Shown here: positions 26,285 to 35,108 of the stretch, piece by piece
Numbering within the stretch: the first letter of the stretch is position 1
Layout: each line of letters opens with the position of its first letter
DNA from: Shewanella zhangzhouensis
Lineage (GTDB): Bacteria > Pseudomonadota > Gammaproteobacteria > Enterobacterales > Shewanellaceae
Assembly: GCF_019457615.1 (NCBI RefSeq)
Contig: NZ_CP080414.1
Span: 1,486,501 to 1,550,500, forward strand
Reading direction: 5' to 3'
Length of the DNA stretch: 64,000 nt
Notes under the pieces: model-generated
The model's database searches: none
What the model saw: the letters and a program-made list of their open reading frames with translations, nothing else
What the model was told of the DNA's origin: nothing
Made by a program: the position numbers and the translations under genes

Positions 26285-27527
26285 TTTTGACGGCAACAAC
26301 TTGCCTGAAAGCCTCAACGATTGCTGGCTTTGCCCGGAGTTTGCGCTCCTTGGTGCAGACTATGCGCCTGAGTTTTGCTCCACCGGCGATACCATTGCGG
26401 CTTTGGTATCTGCCGCTTTGATGCCGGGACTTTGGCTTAAAATACGCCAAGGCCGCATCGAGGCCATAGCACGCGAACCGGACGCTGATTTACCCCATTA
26501 CAGGCTACCGGGCATTCTGGCCCCGGCGCTGGTGGATACCCAGGTCAATGGCGGTGGCGGGGTGCTTATCAATCATAAGCCCACCGTGGCGGGCATCAAC
26601 AGGCTTACCCAAACCCACGGCCAGTATGGAACCGGCGCGCTCTTGCCCACGGTAATAAGCGATAACATCACTGTGATGAGGCAGGCGCTCGATGGCGCCA
26701 TTGCCGCAAGGCAAGGGGGCGATGACGCTGTGGTGGGCATTCATTTTGAAGGGCCGCATCTATCGCTCGCCAAAAAGGGATGTCACAGCCCGGCGCTTAT
26801 CCGCCCCATCGGTGAGGCCGAATTTGCGCTCTACACCCAGGCCGTCTCCGCCCTCGGGTGCTGCATGGTGACACTGGCACCGGAAGCGGTATCGCCTAAC
26901 GATATTGCGCGTTTGGTAGCGCTCGGCGTCAGGGTCAGCCTTGGCCACTCCAACGCCGATGTTGCCACGGTCGAGGCAAGCCTCGCGGCCGGAGCCAGCG
27001 GATTTACCCACCTTTTTAACGGCATGTCGGGCCTGCAGGGCCGGGAGCCGGGTATGGTGGGCGCGGCGCTGGCCAGCCCGGATGCATATTGCGGCATTAT
27101 TCTGGATGGTGAGCATGTACACGCGACTTCGGCTACCCTGGCCTGGCGACTTAAAGGCAGTGACAGACTTATGCTGGTCACAGACGCCATGTCGCCCACG
27201 GGTACCCGGGAAGATAGTTTTGAATTTTTTGGCGGCAAGGTGCACAGGGATCGCATGGTGCTCAGGGACGAACATGGCTCACTGGCTGGCTCTGTGCTGA
27301 CCATGACGGCGGCCGTGCGTCAGGCCTGCGCCATGCTCGGGGTGAGCGCGGCCGAGGCGTTGTGGATGGCAACGGCCACACCGGCAGCGTTTTTGGGGCT
27401 AAAGGACAGAGGCCGTTTGGCACCAAACTGTCGCGCCGATTTTGTGCTCCTGAATAATGCCCTTTATCAACAGGGCCGCTGGCAAGCCGGTCAACTGGTG
27501 GCAGGCCAAGAGCCTTCATTGGAATGA
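26277..27527 (+). CDS. agaAII: AgaAII: N-acetylgalactosamine-6-phosphate deacetylase
   Basis: This 416-residue amidohydrolase resembles NagA but is the AgaAII variant described for Shewanella. It removes acetate from GalNAc-6-P to give GalN-6-P for AgaS. Visible metal and active-site motifs are HFEGPHLS, LGHSNADV, THLFNGMSGLQGREPG and the catalytic Asp in LVTDAMSP. The ATG at 26277 is chosen because AAAGGAGG lies 4 bases upstream inside agaK; an in-frame ATG at 26256 precedes this site and is less likely. The gene overlaps agaK by 8 bases. Specificity for GalNAc is from the operon. Confidence 0.9.
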   Translation: MADFDGNNLPESLNDCWLCPEFALLGADYAPEFCSTGDTIAALVSAALMPGLWLKIRQGRIEAIAREPDADLPHYRLPGILAPALVDTQVNGGGGVLINHKPTVAGINRLTQTHGQYGTGALLPTVISDNITVMRQALDGAIAARQGGDDAVVGIHFEGPHLSLAKKGCHSPALIRPIGEAEFALYTQAVSALGCCMVTLAPEAVSPNDIARLVALGVRVSLGHSNADVATVEASLAAGASGFTHLFNGMSGLQGREPGMVGAALASPDAYCGIILDGEHVHATSATLAWRLKGSDRLMLVTDAMSPTGTREDSFEFFGGKVHRDRMVLRDEHGSLAGSVLTMTAAVRQACAMLGVSAAEALWMATATPAAFLGLKDRGRLAPNCRADFVLLNNALYQQGRWQAGQLVAGQEPSLE

Positions 27528-27559
27528 AAGCGTCCTCATTGGCATAAAAGTACAGAAAG
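27526..27559. promoter_or_regulatory. Two GAAAG sites before the aga permease gene, possible AgaR operator
   Basis: GAAAG occurs at 27526-27530 and 27555-27559, each within a partly repeated context (CATTGGAATGAAAG and CATTGGCATAAAAG ahead of the second). In the short gap before the permease gene this may be a secondary AgaR-controlled promoter. The motif is short and could occur by chance. Confidence 0.35.
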
Positions 27560-27596
27560 AATAGCAACCTGAATGGAATAGAAGCTGGATAACCCT

Positions 27597-28913
27597 ATGG
27601 AAAATATAATGAAAACAACCAAGACCTCTTCCACGCTGTTACCCATGGTGCTGATAGGCATCCTGTTTTTTGTGTTTGGGTTTGTCACCTGGCTCAATGG
27701 CGCTCTGATCCCGTTTTTGAAGATTGCCTGCGAACTCAATGAGCTGCAGGCCTATATGGTCACCTTTGTGTTTTACATCGCCTATTTTGTGATGGCGCTG
27801 CCCATGTCCGGGCTGCTCAGCCGGTTTGGCTACCGCGCCGGGCTGCAAATAGGTTTGGGAGTGATGGCACTGGGGGCTTTGCTGTTTATTCCTGCGGCGT
27901 TCAGCCACACCTTCGGACTGTTTTTGCTGGCGCTTTTTGTGCTCGGCACCGGGCTGACCATACTGCAAACCGCCGCCAACCCTTACATAGTGGTGATCGG
28001 CCCCAGCGAGAGCGCTGCCATGCGCATCAGCTGTATGGGCGTGGTGAATAAGGGGGCAGGTATTCTGGTGCCCCTTATCTTCAGTGCCTGGGTGCTGACC
28101 GGGATGGAGGCCTACACAGAAACCGCGCTGGCGGCCCTGTCTGAAGCCGATAAAACCCAGGCTTTGCAGGCCCTGTCGGCAAGATTGGTGGAGCCCTACC
28201 TTGCCATGGCGGCAGTCCTGATAGCACTGCTGTTTTATGTGCGCTTTTCACCCCTGCCTGAGCCGAATATCAGTGCCGATGAGTCATCGCAACAGAGTCA
28301 CTGGCGTGAGCTGCTCAAGTATCCTCAGGTAATGCTGGGGGCCCTGACACTGTTTTTGTATGTGGGCGCCGAAGTCATCGCCGGTGACAGTATTGGCCTT
28401 TATGGACAACACCTGGGGCTCAGTAATTTCGGGGTACTGACCTCCTACACCATGGCGTTTATGGTGCTGGGTTATCTGGTGGGCATCGCCACAATCCCAA
28501 GATTTATCAGCCAGAAAACAGCACTGGCGGGCTCGGCCATTGCGGGTCTGGTGTTTACCCTTGGGATCATGTTTGGTGATGAGCAGGGCACCACCCTTGC
28601 CGCCTGGCTGTTGCAACCCTTTGGCATAGCCGCAGTCCCCGATACCGTGCTGTGTCTGGCGCTGCTTGGGTTTGCCAATGCGCTGGTGTGGCCCGCTGTC
28701 TGGCCCTTGGCGTTGCAGGGTCTTGGTCGCCTGACCGCCACCGCCTCGGCGTTGCTGATTATGGGCATTGCCGGTGGCGCTTTGCTGCCACTGGCCTACG
28801 GTGCGCTGGTACAGTCGGGCCTCAGCCATCAGCTCGGCTATGCTTTGCTGCTTCCCTGCTATGGCATGATTTTCTTCTATGCCGTTAAGGGCCACCGCCT
28901 GCGCCAGGCCTGA
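27597..28913 (+). CDS. agaP: AgaP: FucP/NagP-like MFS permease, predicted GalNAc/H+ symporter
   Basis: The 438-residue protein has about 12 hydrophobic helices and the FucP-type sugar permease features FFVFGFVTWLNGALIPFLK near the N-terminus and LQTAANPYIVVIGP in the centre. Being last in the aga operon and paired with a cytosolic kinase, it should carry free GalNAc across the inner membrane. An alternative start lies at 27609 (MKTTKTS). It lies 69 bases after agaAII, a gap that holds two GAAAG motifs, and is followed by a very strong terminator. Substrate is inferred. Confidence 0.88.
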   Translation: MENIMKTTKTSSTLLPMVLIGILFFVFGFVTWLNGALIPFLKIACELNELQAYMVTFVFYIAYFVMALPMSGLLSRFGYRAGLQIGLGVMALGALLFIPAAFSHTFGLFLLALFVLGTGLTILQTAANPYIVVIGPSESAAMRISCMGVVNKGAGILVPLIFSAWVLTGMEAYTETALAALSEADKTQALQALSARLVEPYLAMAAVLIALLFYVRFSPLPEPNISADESSQQSHWRELLKYPQVMLGALTLFLYVGAEVIAGDSIGLYGQHLGLSNFGVLTSYTMAFMVLGYLVGIATIPRFISQKTALAGSAIAGLVFTLGIMFGDEQGTTLAAWLLQPFGIAAVPDTVLCLALLGFANALVWPAVWPLALQGLGRLTATASALLIMGIAGGALLPLAYGALVQSGLSHQLGYALLLPCYGMIFFYAVKGHRLRQA

Positions 28914-28935
28914 TAAGGTTACTCGCTTACGCCTT

Positions 28936-28973
28936 AACAACAAAGCCCGGCATCTCAGCCGGGCTTTGTTGTT
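28936..28973. terminator. Bidirectional terminator between the aga operon and the panP-like gene
   Basis: A perfect 16-bp stem (28936-28951 with 28958-28973, loop ATCTCA) has A/T-rich outer arms on both sides, suitable for both convergent genes. Confidence 0.92.
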
Positions 28974-29027
28974 TGTTAGCCGTTTCTCCAGACTCAGTAC
29001 CGGTATCGGCCGCTTGGTATTTCACGC

Positions 29028-30671
29028 TCAACACAGAGCGTCGAGGGCCTGCAGTATGTCAGTTTCGCCGCTTGCCAGCACACGCTGCTCATCCAGCACG
29101 GCGGCCAATATGGCTTCGGTGGTAAGGGGATTGGCAAGCACAACCCTGAACACGGTGCGCTTGTCGTTGCCGTAGACTTTGGGCGTGATACGGGTGCGTG
29201 AGACAAAGGATTTACCCTGCTCGCGCTGGGTTTTCTGGATAGCGCGGGTGAGATCATCAAGCAGACTGCCAATGGCGTCCAGTTTCGCTTTATCCTGCTG
29301 TGCCACGGCCTGTGCCAGTGCCTGGCGCACCTTTGCAGGCACGTATCTGTATGTCAGCAGACACAGCTCTGGCTCGCTGATAAGCTCAAAATCCGCCTGG
29401 GCTTGAATGAGCCCGGCAAAGAATCGGGCGCGTTCCAGTGAGCCGTTGATAAGGATTTCGTAGCCTTGGCGACCGATGATGTTCAAACAGGCATGAACCA
29501 GCATGGCCATCCCGGGACGTGAACCTTCCAGGGTCTGGCTGCCCAGATCCTTGGAGCCCTGACGGAGGATGTACTCGGCATGATGTTCGATGGCAGAGGC
29601 GAAGCTTGGATCTTTAAAGAGCACCATGCCTGCGCCCATGGGCACATACATTTGCTTGTGGGCATCAATGGTGACTGAATCCGCAAGTTCGATACCGCCA
29701 AGCAGGTGGCGATACTTCTCGGACAGCAGGGTAGCGCCGCCCCAGGCCGCATCCACATGGAAATGACAGTGTATCTCTTTGGCAAGGGCTGCCATGTCAG
29801 CCAGGGGATCCACATTGCCGGTTTCGGTGGTGCCGGCGACGCCAACTATGGCCATCACCCGGATATTGCGCGCCTGCAATTGGGCTGCAGCAACGCGCAT
29901 GGCTTCAACATCCACCTTATTGTGAGCATCCACCGGCACGCTGATGATATTGTCCCGGCCGATGCCGAGCAGATCGGCGGCCTTACCGAGGGAGTAGTGG
30001 CCACGCTCCGACACCAGAATTGCCAAATCATCCCAACCGTAATGTTTGAGCGCCTTGTGCAAGCCTTCGCGGGTCACGCCTTTGAAGGTACCGCTGGCTT
30101 TCAGCAACTGGTTGCGGGCAATCCACAGCGCTGTAATGTTGGCCACGGTTCCGCCGGAGCAAAAAGCCCCCAGTGCATGGCTGGCACTGTGGAGGAAGCC
30201 CTGATAGAAATCCTTATCGCGGCCATAAATCAGGTGGTGCATCATGCCGAGCACCTGGCGCTCCATGGGCGTAAAGGCCTTGGAGGTTTCGATTTTCACC
30301 AGATTCTGATTCAGCCCCACCATCAGTTTCGACAGCGGCAACAGGAAATAGGGCAGGGCAGACGTCATATGGCCGATAAAGGATGGTGCGGCAGTGTGTA
30401 CCGACTGCGCCACCAAATGGGACATGATGTCTTCCACGTAATCGGACACAAATTGGGGCTGTGGTGGCACTTCGACACTGTAGAAGTGATCTTCAATGTC
30501 TGACAGAGGTTGTTCCAGCGCGGCAATATTATCCTGCAAGAAACCGGCAAGATCGGCAGACAGCTGCTGCTCGATACGGCCAAGGGTTGAGTCTGCCGCC
30601 TCGGGTACGGTAAAGATCCGCATCAGGTTGTCTTCAGAGGCTGTGGCTTTGCGCAGGTGTTTTTCTGTCAT
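29028..30671 (-). CDS. panP: PanP-like pyridoxal-phosphate-dependent aspartate 1-decarboxylase
   Basis: The 547-residue protein belongs to group II PLP decarboxylases. The PLP site is visible as HVDAAWGGATLL and the lysine segment TIDAHKQMYVPMGAG; the N-terminal half shows AHSFIGHMTSALPYF-type and SASHALGAFCSGGTVAN features. The sequence fits the Vibrio/Shewanella type proposed to make beta-alanine for pantothenate in place of the pyruvoyl enzyme PanD. A glutamate-decarboxylase-like activity remains possible. The ATG at 30671 is chosen; another in-frame start at 30710 would add 13 residues. It is a single gene, convergent with the aga operon. The exact substrate is inferred. Confidence 0.82.
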   Translation of the reverse strand: MTEKHLRKATASEDNLMRIFTVPEAADSTLGRIEQQLSADLAGFLQDNIAALEQPLSDIEDHFYSVEVPPQPQFVSDYVEDIMSHLVAQSVHTAAPSFIGHMTSALPYFLLPLSKLMVGLNQNLVKIETSKAFTPMERQVLGMMHHLIYGRDKDFYQGFLHSASHALGAFCSGGTVANITALWIARNQLLKASGTFKGVTREGLHKALKHYGWDDLAILVSERGHYSLGKAADLLGIGRDNIISVPVDAHNKVDVEAMRVAAAQLQARNIRVMAIVGVAGTTETGNVDPLADMAALAKEIHCHFHVDAAWGGATLLSEKYRHLLGGIELADSVTIDAHKQMYVPMGAGMVLFKDPSFASAIEHHAEYILRQGSKDLGSQTLEGSRPGMAMLVHACLNIIGRQGYEILINGSLERARFFAGLIQAQADFELISEPELCLLTYRYVPAKVRQALAQAVAQQDKAKLDAIGSLLDDLTRAIQKTQREQGKSFVSRTRITPKVYGNDKRTVFRVVLANPLTTEAILAAVLDEQRVLASGETDILQALDALC

Positions 30672-31245
30672 CTCATCACGTCTGGCTGTCTTGTGCACCG
30701 CCAGTGGCATGTATGGCGGCGAAAAGGGAGCTCACTTTACTGCAAGGTCTGGTTTGCATCAAGGGTATGCAACGCCGGGCTGGGGATAGCTGCCCAAAAG
30801 CGGCTTGCCTTGCGCCGCACCAGCATACCATCAAGTGCCAGCGGAAGGATTTTATGTCGGCCTTTGCCGCTGGGGGCCTGTGGACTTTACCTTATCTTTG
30901 CTCCACAAACCCCAGCCGCTTGACCGCGCCGAAGGGGTTCTGCCACTGGTGAGTCATAGGGGCTTTCCTTAACAGATTTCAGTGCGTTCGAAATATTCTG
31001 TGGCATTTTTATTTCATAATTATCAATTATTTGGGATGCCATTCTGTAAGTGGTGGGATTGGCTGTTATAGCAAAACCCGAATTAAATCTAACACTTGTA
31101 TCATTATGTAACCAATGTGTTACACAGTGGTAAATTTAATTTTAATTTAAGGTTGCATTCATTCTTGAGCACCCGATTGTTTTGTGACAGTTTGTCCCGA
31201 CCAAGGGGAAACTCTTGGACAAAACAACTACAAAAGGATCAGGAC
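30672..31245. other. 574-base intergenic region between the panP-like and M4 protease genes
   Basis: Short open frames here have neither a ribosome-binding site nor a recognisable product. From about 31000 the sequence is AT-rich and leads into the protease promoter, including the inverted repeat at 31107-31124. I see nothing else convincing. Confidence 0.5.
31107..31124. promoter_or_regulatory. Perfect inverted repeat resembling a TyrR box upstream of the M4 protease
   Basis: TGTAAC-CAATGT-GTTACA is a perfect 6-6-6 inverted repeat. It matches the TyrR consensus TGTAAA-N6-TTTACA at 10 of 12 positions. It lies about 120 bases before the protease start. A TyrR role is inference; another dimeric regulator is possible. 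Confidence 0.45.
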
Positions 31246-32703
31246 ATGAAAGCATACACTTTAATCCCTGCAACACTGGCTCTGTGTGTTTCCGGCGCAC
31301 TGCAGGCTGGCAATACCCTGGAACACCGCATGGGCCTGGCCCATGGCAACAGCTTTGCTGCCGGTAAATCTTTCACTACTGCCGCTGGTCACCAAAAAGT
31401 AAAGCAGCAGCAAATGTTCAATGGTGTAAAGGTATACGGCCACCACCTGGTCGTGTCTTCTGATGGCGATATCTTTGGTCAGGCTGCTGCTATCGACGCC
31501 GACTTTAACATCACCCCAGCCTTGACCCGCGGCCAGGCGATTGCCGCGCTGAACAAAGTGTATCCCGGCGCCTTGGCATCTGGCCATAAAGACGTAGAGC
31601 TGGTTATTCTGGCTGAAGGGGAGGCCCCTCGTCTGGCTTACCGCGTGTCTTTCCTCAGTGAAGGTGTAAACGAGATTTCCCGTCCGGCTGGTTTGGTGGA
31701 TGCCATGACCGGTGAAGTGGTGCGTCACTGGAACGAGTTGATGACCGCCAAGAACAGCGCCGGCAAGCCAGGCAGTGGCGGCGGCACGACTCCGGGCAGC
31801 GCATTTGATGCCACTGGCCCGGGTGGTAATGCCAAGACCGGTCAGTACTACTACGGCGGTGACTTCGGCCCGCTGAAGGTGGAAGAGGCCAACGGCGTAT
31901 GTACCATGAGCAACGCCAACGTGAAGACGGTGGACATGGCCAACAGCACTCGCCGTGGTACTGTTTACTCTTTCACCTGTCCTGAAAACACCTACCGTGC
32001 CATCAATGGCGCTTACTCTCCGCTGAACGATGCCCATTACTTCGGCGGCGTGATTTTCAACATGTACAAAGACTGGTACAACACAGCCCCGCTGACCTTC
32101 CAGCTGGAAATGCGTGTTCACTATGGCCGTAACTATGAAAACGCTTTCTGGGATGGCCGTGCCATGTCCTTCGGTGATGGCGCCAGCTATTTCTATCCTC
32201 TGGTGAGCCTGGATGTGTCGGCCCACGAAGTCAGCCACGGCTTTACTGAGCAAAATTCCGGTCTGGAATACAGTGCCCAGTCAGGTGGTATGAACGAAGC
32301 CTTCTCTGACATGGCTGGTGAAGCTGCCGAGTTCTTTATGCGTGGCAGCAACGACTGGATGGTGGGTCATGACATCTTCAAGGGTAATGGTGCCCTGCGT
32401 TACATGGACGACCCAACCAAGGATGGCCGCTCAATTGGTCACGCCTCTGATTACACCAGTGGTATGGATGTGCACTACTCTTCCGGTGTGTACAACAAGG
32501 CCTTCTACCTGCTGGCCAGGAAAAATGGCTGGGATACCCGTAAAGCCTTCGAGGTCTTTGTTCTGGCAAACCAGCACTACTGGACTGCGACCAGCAATTA
32601 TAACCAGGGTGCTTGCGGCGTTCAGGCTGCTGCTGCGGATCAGGGCTACTCAGTTTCTGACGTGAGCTCTGCTTTCGCCTCTGTTGGCGTAAGCTGCCAG
32701 TAA
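31246..32703 (+). CDS. Secreted M4-family (thermolysin/vibriolysin-type) zinc metalloprotease
   Basis: The 485-residue preproprotein has a signal peptide (MKAYTLIPATLALCVSGALQA), an FTP/PepSY-type propeptide, and an M4 catalytic domain. Zinc ligands are H327-E-V-S-H331 and Glu351 (GGMNEAFSD); His410 (DVHYSSGVYNKAF) is the likely transition-state histidine. A Gly/Ser-rich linker (residues about 178-190) separates pro- and mature parts. It should degrade extracellular protein after export. The ATG at 31246 has AAAGGATCAGG upstream; an in-frame codon at 31096 would destroy the signal peptide. It ends in a clear terminator shared with the convergent cyclase gene. Confidence 0.92.
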   Translation: MKAYTLIPATLALCVSGALQAGNTLEHRMGLAHGNSFAAGKSFTTAAGHQKVKQQQMFNGVKVYGHHLVVSSDGDIFGQAAAIDADFNITPALTRGQAIAALNKVYPGALASGHKDVELVILAEGEAPRLAYRVSFLSEGVNEISRPAGLVDAMTGEVVRHWNELMTAKNSAGKPGSGGGTTPGSAFDATGPGGNAKTGQYYYGGDFGPLKVEEANGVCTMSNANVKTVDMANSTRRGTVYSFTCPENTYRAINGAYSPLNDAHYFGGVIFNMYKDWYNTAPLTFQLEMRVHYGRNYENAFWDGRAMSFGDGASYFYPLVSLDVSAHEVSHGFTEQNSGLEYSAQSGGMNEAFSDMAGEAAEFFMRGSNDWMVGHDIFKGNGALRYMDDPTKDGRSIGHASDYTSGMDVHYSSGVYNKAFYLLARKNGWDTRKAFEVFVLANQHYWTATSNYNQGACGVQAAAADQGYSVSDVSSAFASVGVSCQ

Positions 32704-32716
32704 GCCAAAGCGCACG

Positions 32717-32744
32717 AAAAAGCCCGGAGATTCCGGGCTTTTTT
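32717..32744. terminator. Bidirectional terminator between the M4 protease and GGDEF genes
   Basis: The stem AAAAAGCCCGGA/TCCGGGCTTTTT (32717-32728 with 32732-32743) lies 14 bases after the protease stop and overlaps the last codon of the cyclase gene on the other strand. Confidence 0.85.
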
Positions 32745-33717
32745 ATTGGCTTTGTTTTGTCTGTTTGGTGCGCTTGTGGTGGTACATGCGGGCATCGACG
32801 CTGGGCAGTAAGCTGTCCAGCTCGTAATGGGTGGCGGGGTCCAGTTGCAGCATACCCACGGAGTAGTCAAATTTAGGCAGCTGGGTTTGGTGGGCAAGAT
32901 GTTCATCCAGCCTTGCCAGTACCGAGTTTTCAAGCAGCTCGGTTTCTGAGTGGGCCAGCACCAAAAACTCATCGCCACCCCAGCGGGCAACCAAATCACT
33001 GCCGCGGCAGCTCGATTTCAGACTGGTTGCGAAAAAAGCCAGGATCTTGTCTCCGGTGATGTGGCCGTAATTATCATTGATGGGTTTGAACCCGTCCAAA
33101 TCAAAACTGATCAACACCATTTTACGGCCCAGACGCAGTGCCAGTTGCTGATTTTTTTCAAACAACTCTTCAAAGCCACGGCGATTGTAGATTTTGGTCA
33201 GAGGGTCAAGATAGCTTTGATTAATCAGCTGATTTTCACGGTACATGTGGGCCAAATCGGCGTTGATGACATCACGAATGACATTGAGCACCTTCAAGTA
33301 GGTGGCAGGGTACTGGGTAACGACATCGGATAATACGCACAGGGTGCCAAAGGTATCGCCGTCGGGCCAGATGATGGGCATGCCCAGATAGGATATGTAG
33401 TGGTCGTCCTGAAATTCGGGATTGTCATGCCAACGGGGATCCAGACTTGCATCCGGTACATACAGCAGCTGATTTTTTTGCACCACATAGTGGCTATATA
33501 CGTTCTGGTCTATGGTGGCGATATGGCCAGGGGAATAACGCGTGGTGGGGAGCTCGGAGGCTATCAGCACCTCAATCCCTTTGGTGTTGGCCTGATTGAT
33601 AAAGGCTGCGGGTGCGTGGAACATCTCTGCGACCGTGTCCACAAGCCGCTGCCACCTCAGCCAGTCGATTTCGTTGACCTGTATGTCACGAAATGAATGA
33701 TATCCGTAGGCCCTCAT
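32743..33717 (-). CDS. GAF-GGDEF diguanylate cyclase
   Basis: The 324-residue cytosolic protein has an N-terminal GAF sensor domain (about residues 20-155) and a C-terminal GGDEF domain that makes c-di-GMP from two GTP. The active-site motif GGDEF is intact at residues 247-251, and an RxxD inhibitory site (R238-G-S-D241) sits five residues before it, so product inhibition is expected. The GAF ligand is unknown; the YVPDASLDPRWHDNPEFQ segment is typical of the Shewanella/Vibrio GAF-GGDEF proteins. The start has a strong GGAGG. It is a single gene between the two protease loci. Confidence 0.9.
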   Translation of the reverse strand: MRAYGYHSFRDIQVNEIDWLRWQRLVDTVAEMFHAPAAFINQANTKGIEVLIASELPTTRYSPGHIATIDQNVYSHYVVQKNQLLYVPDASLDPRWHDNPEFQDDHYISYLGMPIIWPDGDTFGTLCVLSDVVTQYPATYLKVLNVIRDVINADLAHMYRENQLINQSYLDPLTKIYNRRGFEELFEKNQQLALRLGRKMVLISFDLDGFKPINDNYGHITGDKILAFFATSLKSSCRGSDLVARWGGDEFLVLAHSETELLENSVLARLDEHLAHQTQLPKFDYSVGMLQLDPATHYELDSLLPSVDARMYHHKRTKQTKQSQ

Positions 33718-33752
33718 CGGTGACCTCCGTGTGTCTGTCCCAAGTATTAAGT

Positions 33753-34346
33753 TTAGTTCAGCCCGAGCAGGCCTGATACCCGTTGTTGCAACTTAGGGAT
33801 GACGTTGGCTTCGAATTCAGGATGGCGCTTCAGCCAAAGGCCGTTGCGGGGGCTGGGGTGAGGTAACACCAGGAGCTTGGGCCAGTGGGCTTGCCAATCG
33901 GTGGCTTCGACCGTGAGCCCCCTGTGCTTTGGCAAATGCCAGTCAAGCGCATAGGTGCCAAGCACCAGAGTGAGTTCGACATGGGGAAGATGGGCGAGCA
34001 AGCGTTCGCGCCACGCAGCAGCACACTCGGGCCGGGGCGGCATGTCTCCCTGACGTCGTCCCTGCCGGATGATGGAGCCGGGGAAGCAGAACCCCATCGG
34101 CAGTATGGCAAAACGCCCGGGATCGTAGAAGGACGCCTTATCTACACCAAGCCAATGGCGAAGCCTGTCACCGCTGGCATCATCGAAAGGTCGGCCTTTC
34201 TCATGGGTTTTGGCACCAGGGGCCTGACCGGCGATAAGGATTTTGGCGCCGCTTGCGGCTTGCAATATGGGTTTGGGCCCAAGCGGCAGGCCCTCACATA
34301 TATGGCAGGCCCGCACTTCTTCAAGCAGTACCGCCAGCGTTTGCAT
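33753..34346 (-). CDS. Uracil-DNA glycosylase-fold family protein
   Basis: The 197-residue protein has a UDG-fold motif 1 (ILIAGQAPGAKTHEKGRPFDDASGDRLRHWLG) and a later LPHPSPRNGLWL motif resembling the UDG minor-groove loop. The N-terminus has one CxxC pair (CHIC) but not the full four-cysteine iron-sulfur set of family 4/5 UDGs, so it belongs to a divergent family whose activity on uracil is untested as far as I know. The ATG at 34346 overlaps the upstream membrane-protein stop by one base (TGATG), which implies coupled translation and supports this start. Confidence 0.75.
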   Translation of the reverse strand: MQTLAVLLEEVRACHICEGLPLGPKPILQAASGAKILIAGQAPGAKTHEKGRPFDDASGDRLRHWLGVDKASFYDPGRFAILPMGFCFPGSIIRQGRRQGDMPPRPECAAAWRERLLAHLPHVELTLVLGTYALDWHLPKHRGLTVEATDWQAHWPKLLVLPHPSPRNGLWLKRHPEFEANVIPKLQQRVSGLLGLN

Positions 34347-34900
34347 CAGAGCTTGCCTGCCAATTGATACAGGTAGTAGCCCAGCAGTGGATACCCAAGG
34401 CAGAGTACCAGTACACACAGATATTTACCGACCGGGGTTTGTTTGGGCCTGGCGGCATGGGCCGTGATAAGTGCAAAGGCCGTAACGGGGCCGATAAAAC
34501 AGCCCATGGCTAAAAAGAGCACCGGCAGAACGGCTGCGATGAGTGGCCTCGCCGTGACGGATTTTTCAGCCAGCAGCCAGGGCAACAGGGCAAAGGCGAG
34601 TGACACCAGCAGCAAGCCGCCATTCATCACCAGATCGGCGCCTCCCCGCGTGTCCCAAAGGGTAAGCACTGCACCCAATGCAACCGGCAGCAAAGACAAC
34701 AACAGGTGCTTTTTGGTAAATCCGGGTTGCTGATAGAAGCCAGCGGCGAAAAACGCCAACTGAGCGAGTAAATTCAGTGCCGTAAATCCCCCGAGGCCCA
34801 GCAGTAAATACGCAGTGGCTCTTGTTCCGGATGGGTCAAAGGCATACACGGGCAATGCGGTCAGTAAATAAGGTAATAACAGTAATGTTCTCAACGGCAT
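34346..34900 (-). CDS. Six-helix membrane protein of unknown function
   Basis: This 184-residue protein has about six hydrophobic segments (near residues 3-20, 29-55, 66-85, 89-112, 115-145 and 158-182) joined by short loops, and no catalytic motif that I recognise. A possible cleaved or uncleaved first helix starts at the N-terminus. Its stop overlaps the UDG-like gene by one base, so the two are probably one transcript, although a shared function is not obvious. The ribosome-binding site is weak. Confidence 0.7.
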   Translation of the reverse strand: MPLRTLLLLPYLLTALPVYAFDPSGTRATAYLLLGLGGFTALNLLAQLAFFAAGFYQQPGFTKKHLLLSLLPVALGAVLTLWDTRGGADLVMNGGLLLVSLAFALLPWLLAEKSVTARPLIAAVLPVLFLAMGCFIGPVTAFALITAHAARPKQTPVGKYLCVLVLCLGYPLLGYYLYQLAGKL

Positions 34901-35020
34901 GACATCAAACCCCGGAGATAAGTTTGGTTAACCTTCTCCTAAAGTGGCGCGGCATGCAACGGTGATGATGGGATTTATGATGGCTTTTGGGTGTTTCTCA
35001 CGCTTTGGCGGTAAAAACGT

Positions 35021-35046
35021 AAAAAAAGAGGGCAGATCCTCTGCCC
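35021..35046 (-). terminator. Terminator downstream of the M35 protease gene (minus strand)
   Basis: A 7-bp stem GGGCAGA/TCTGCCC (35030-35036 with 35040-35046) is followed on the minus strand by CTCTTTTTTT. A second hairpin (35084-35101) lies just after the protease stop. Confidence 0.75.
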
Positions 35047-35108
35047 AAAATTCACAAGGTAACTGGCAATTCCCAAAGGGAGTGCCGGTCCACAGACCGG
35101 CGGGTAAA

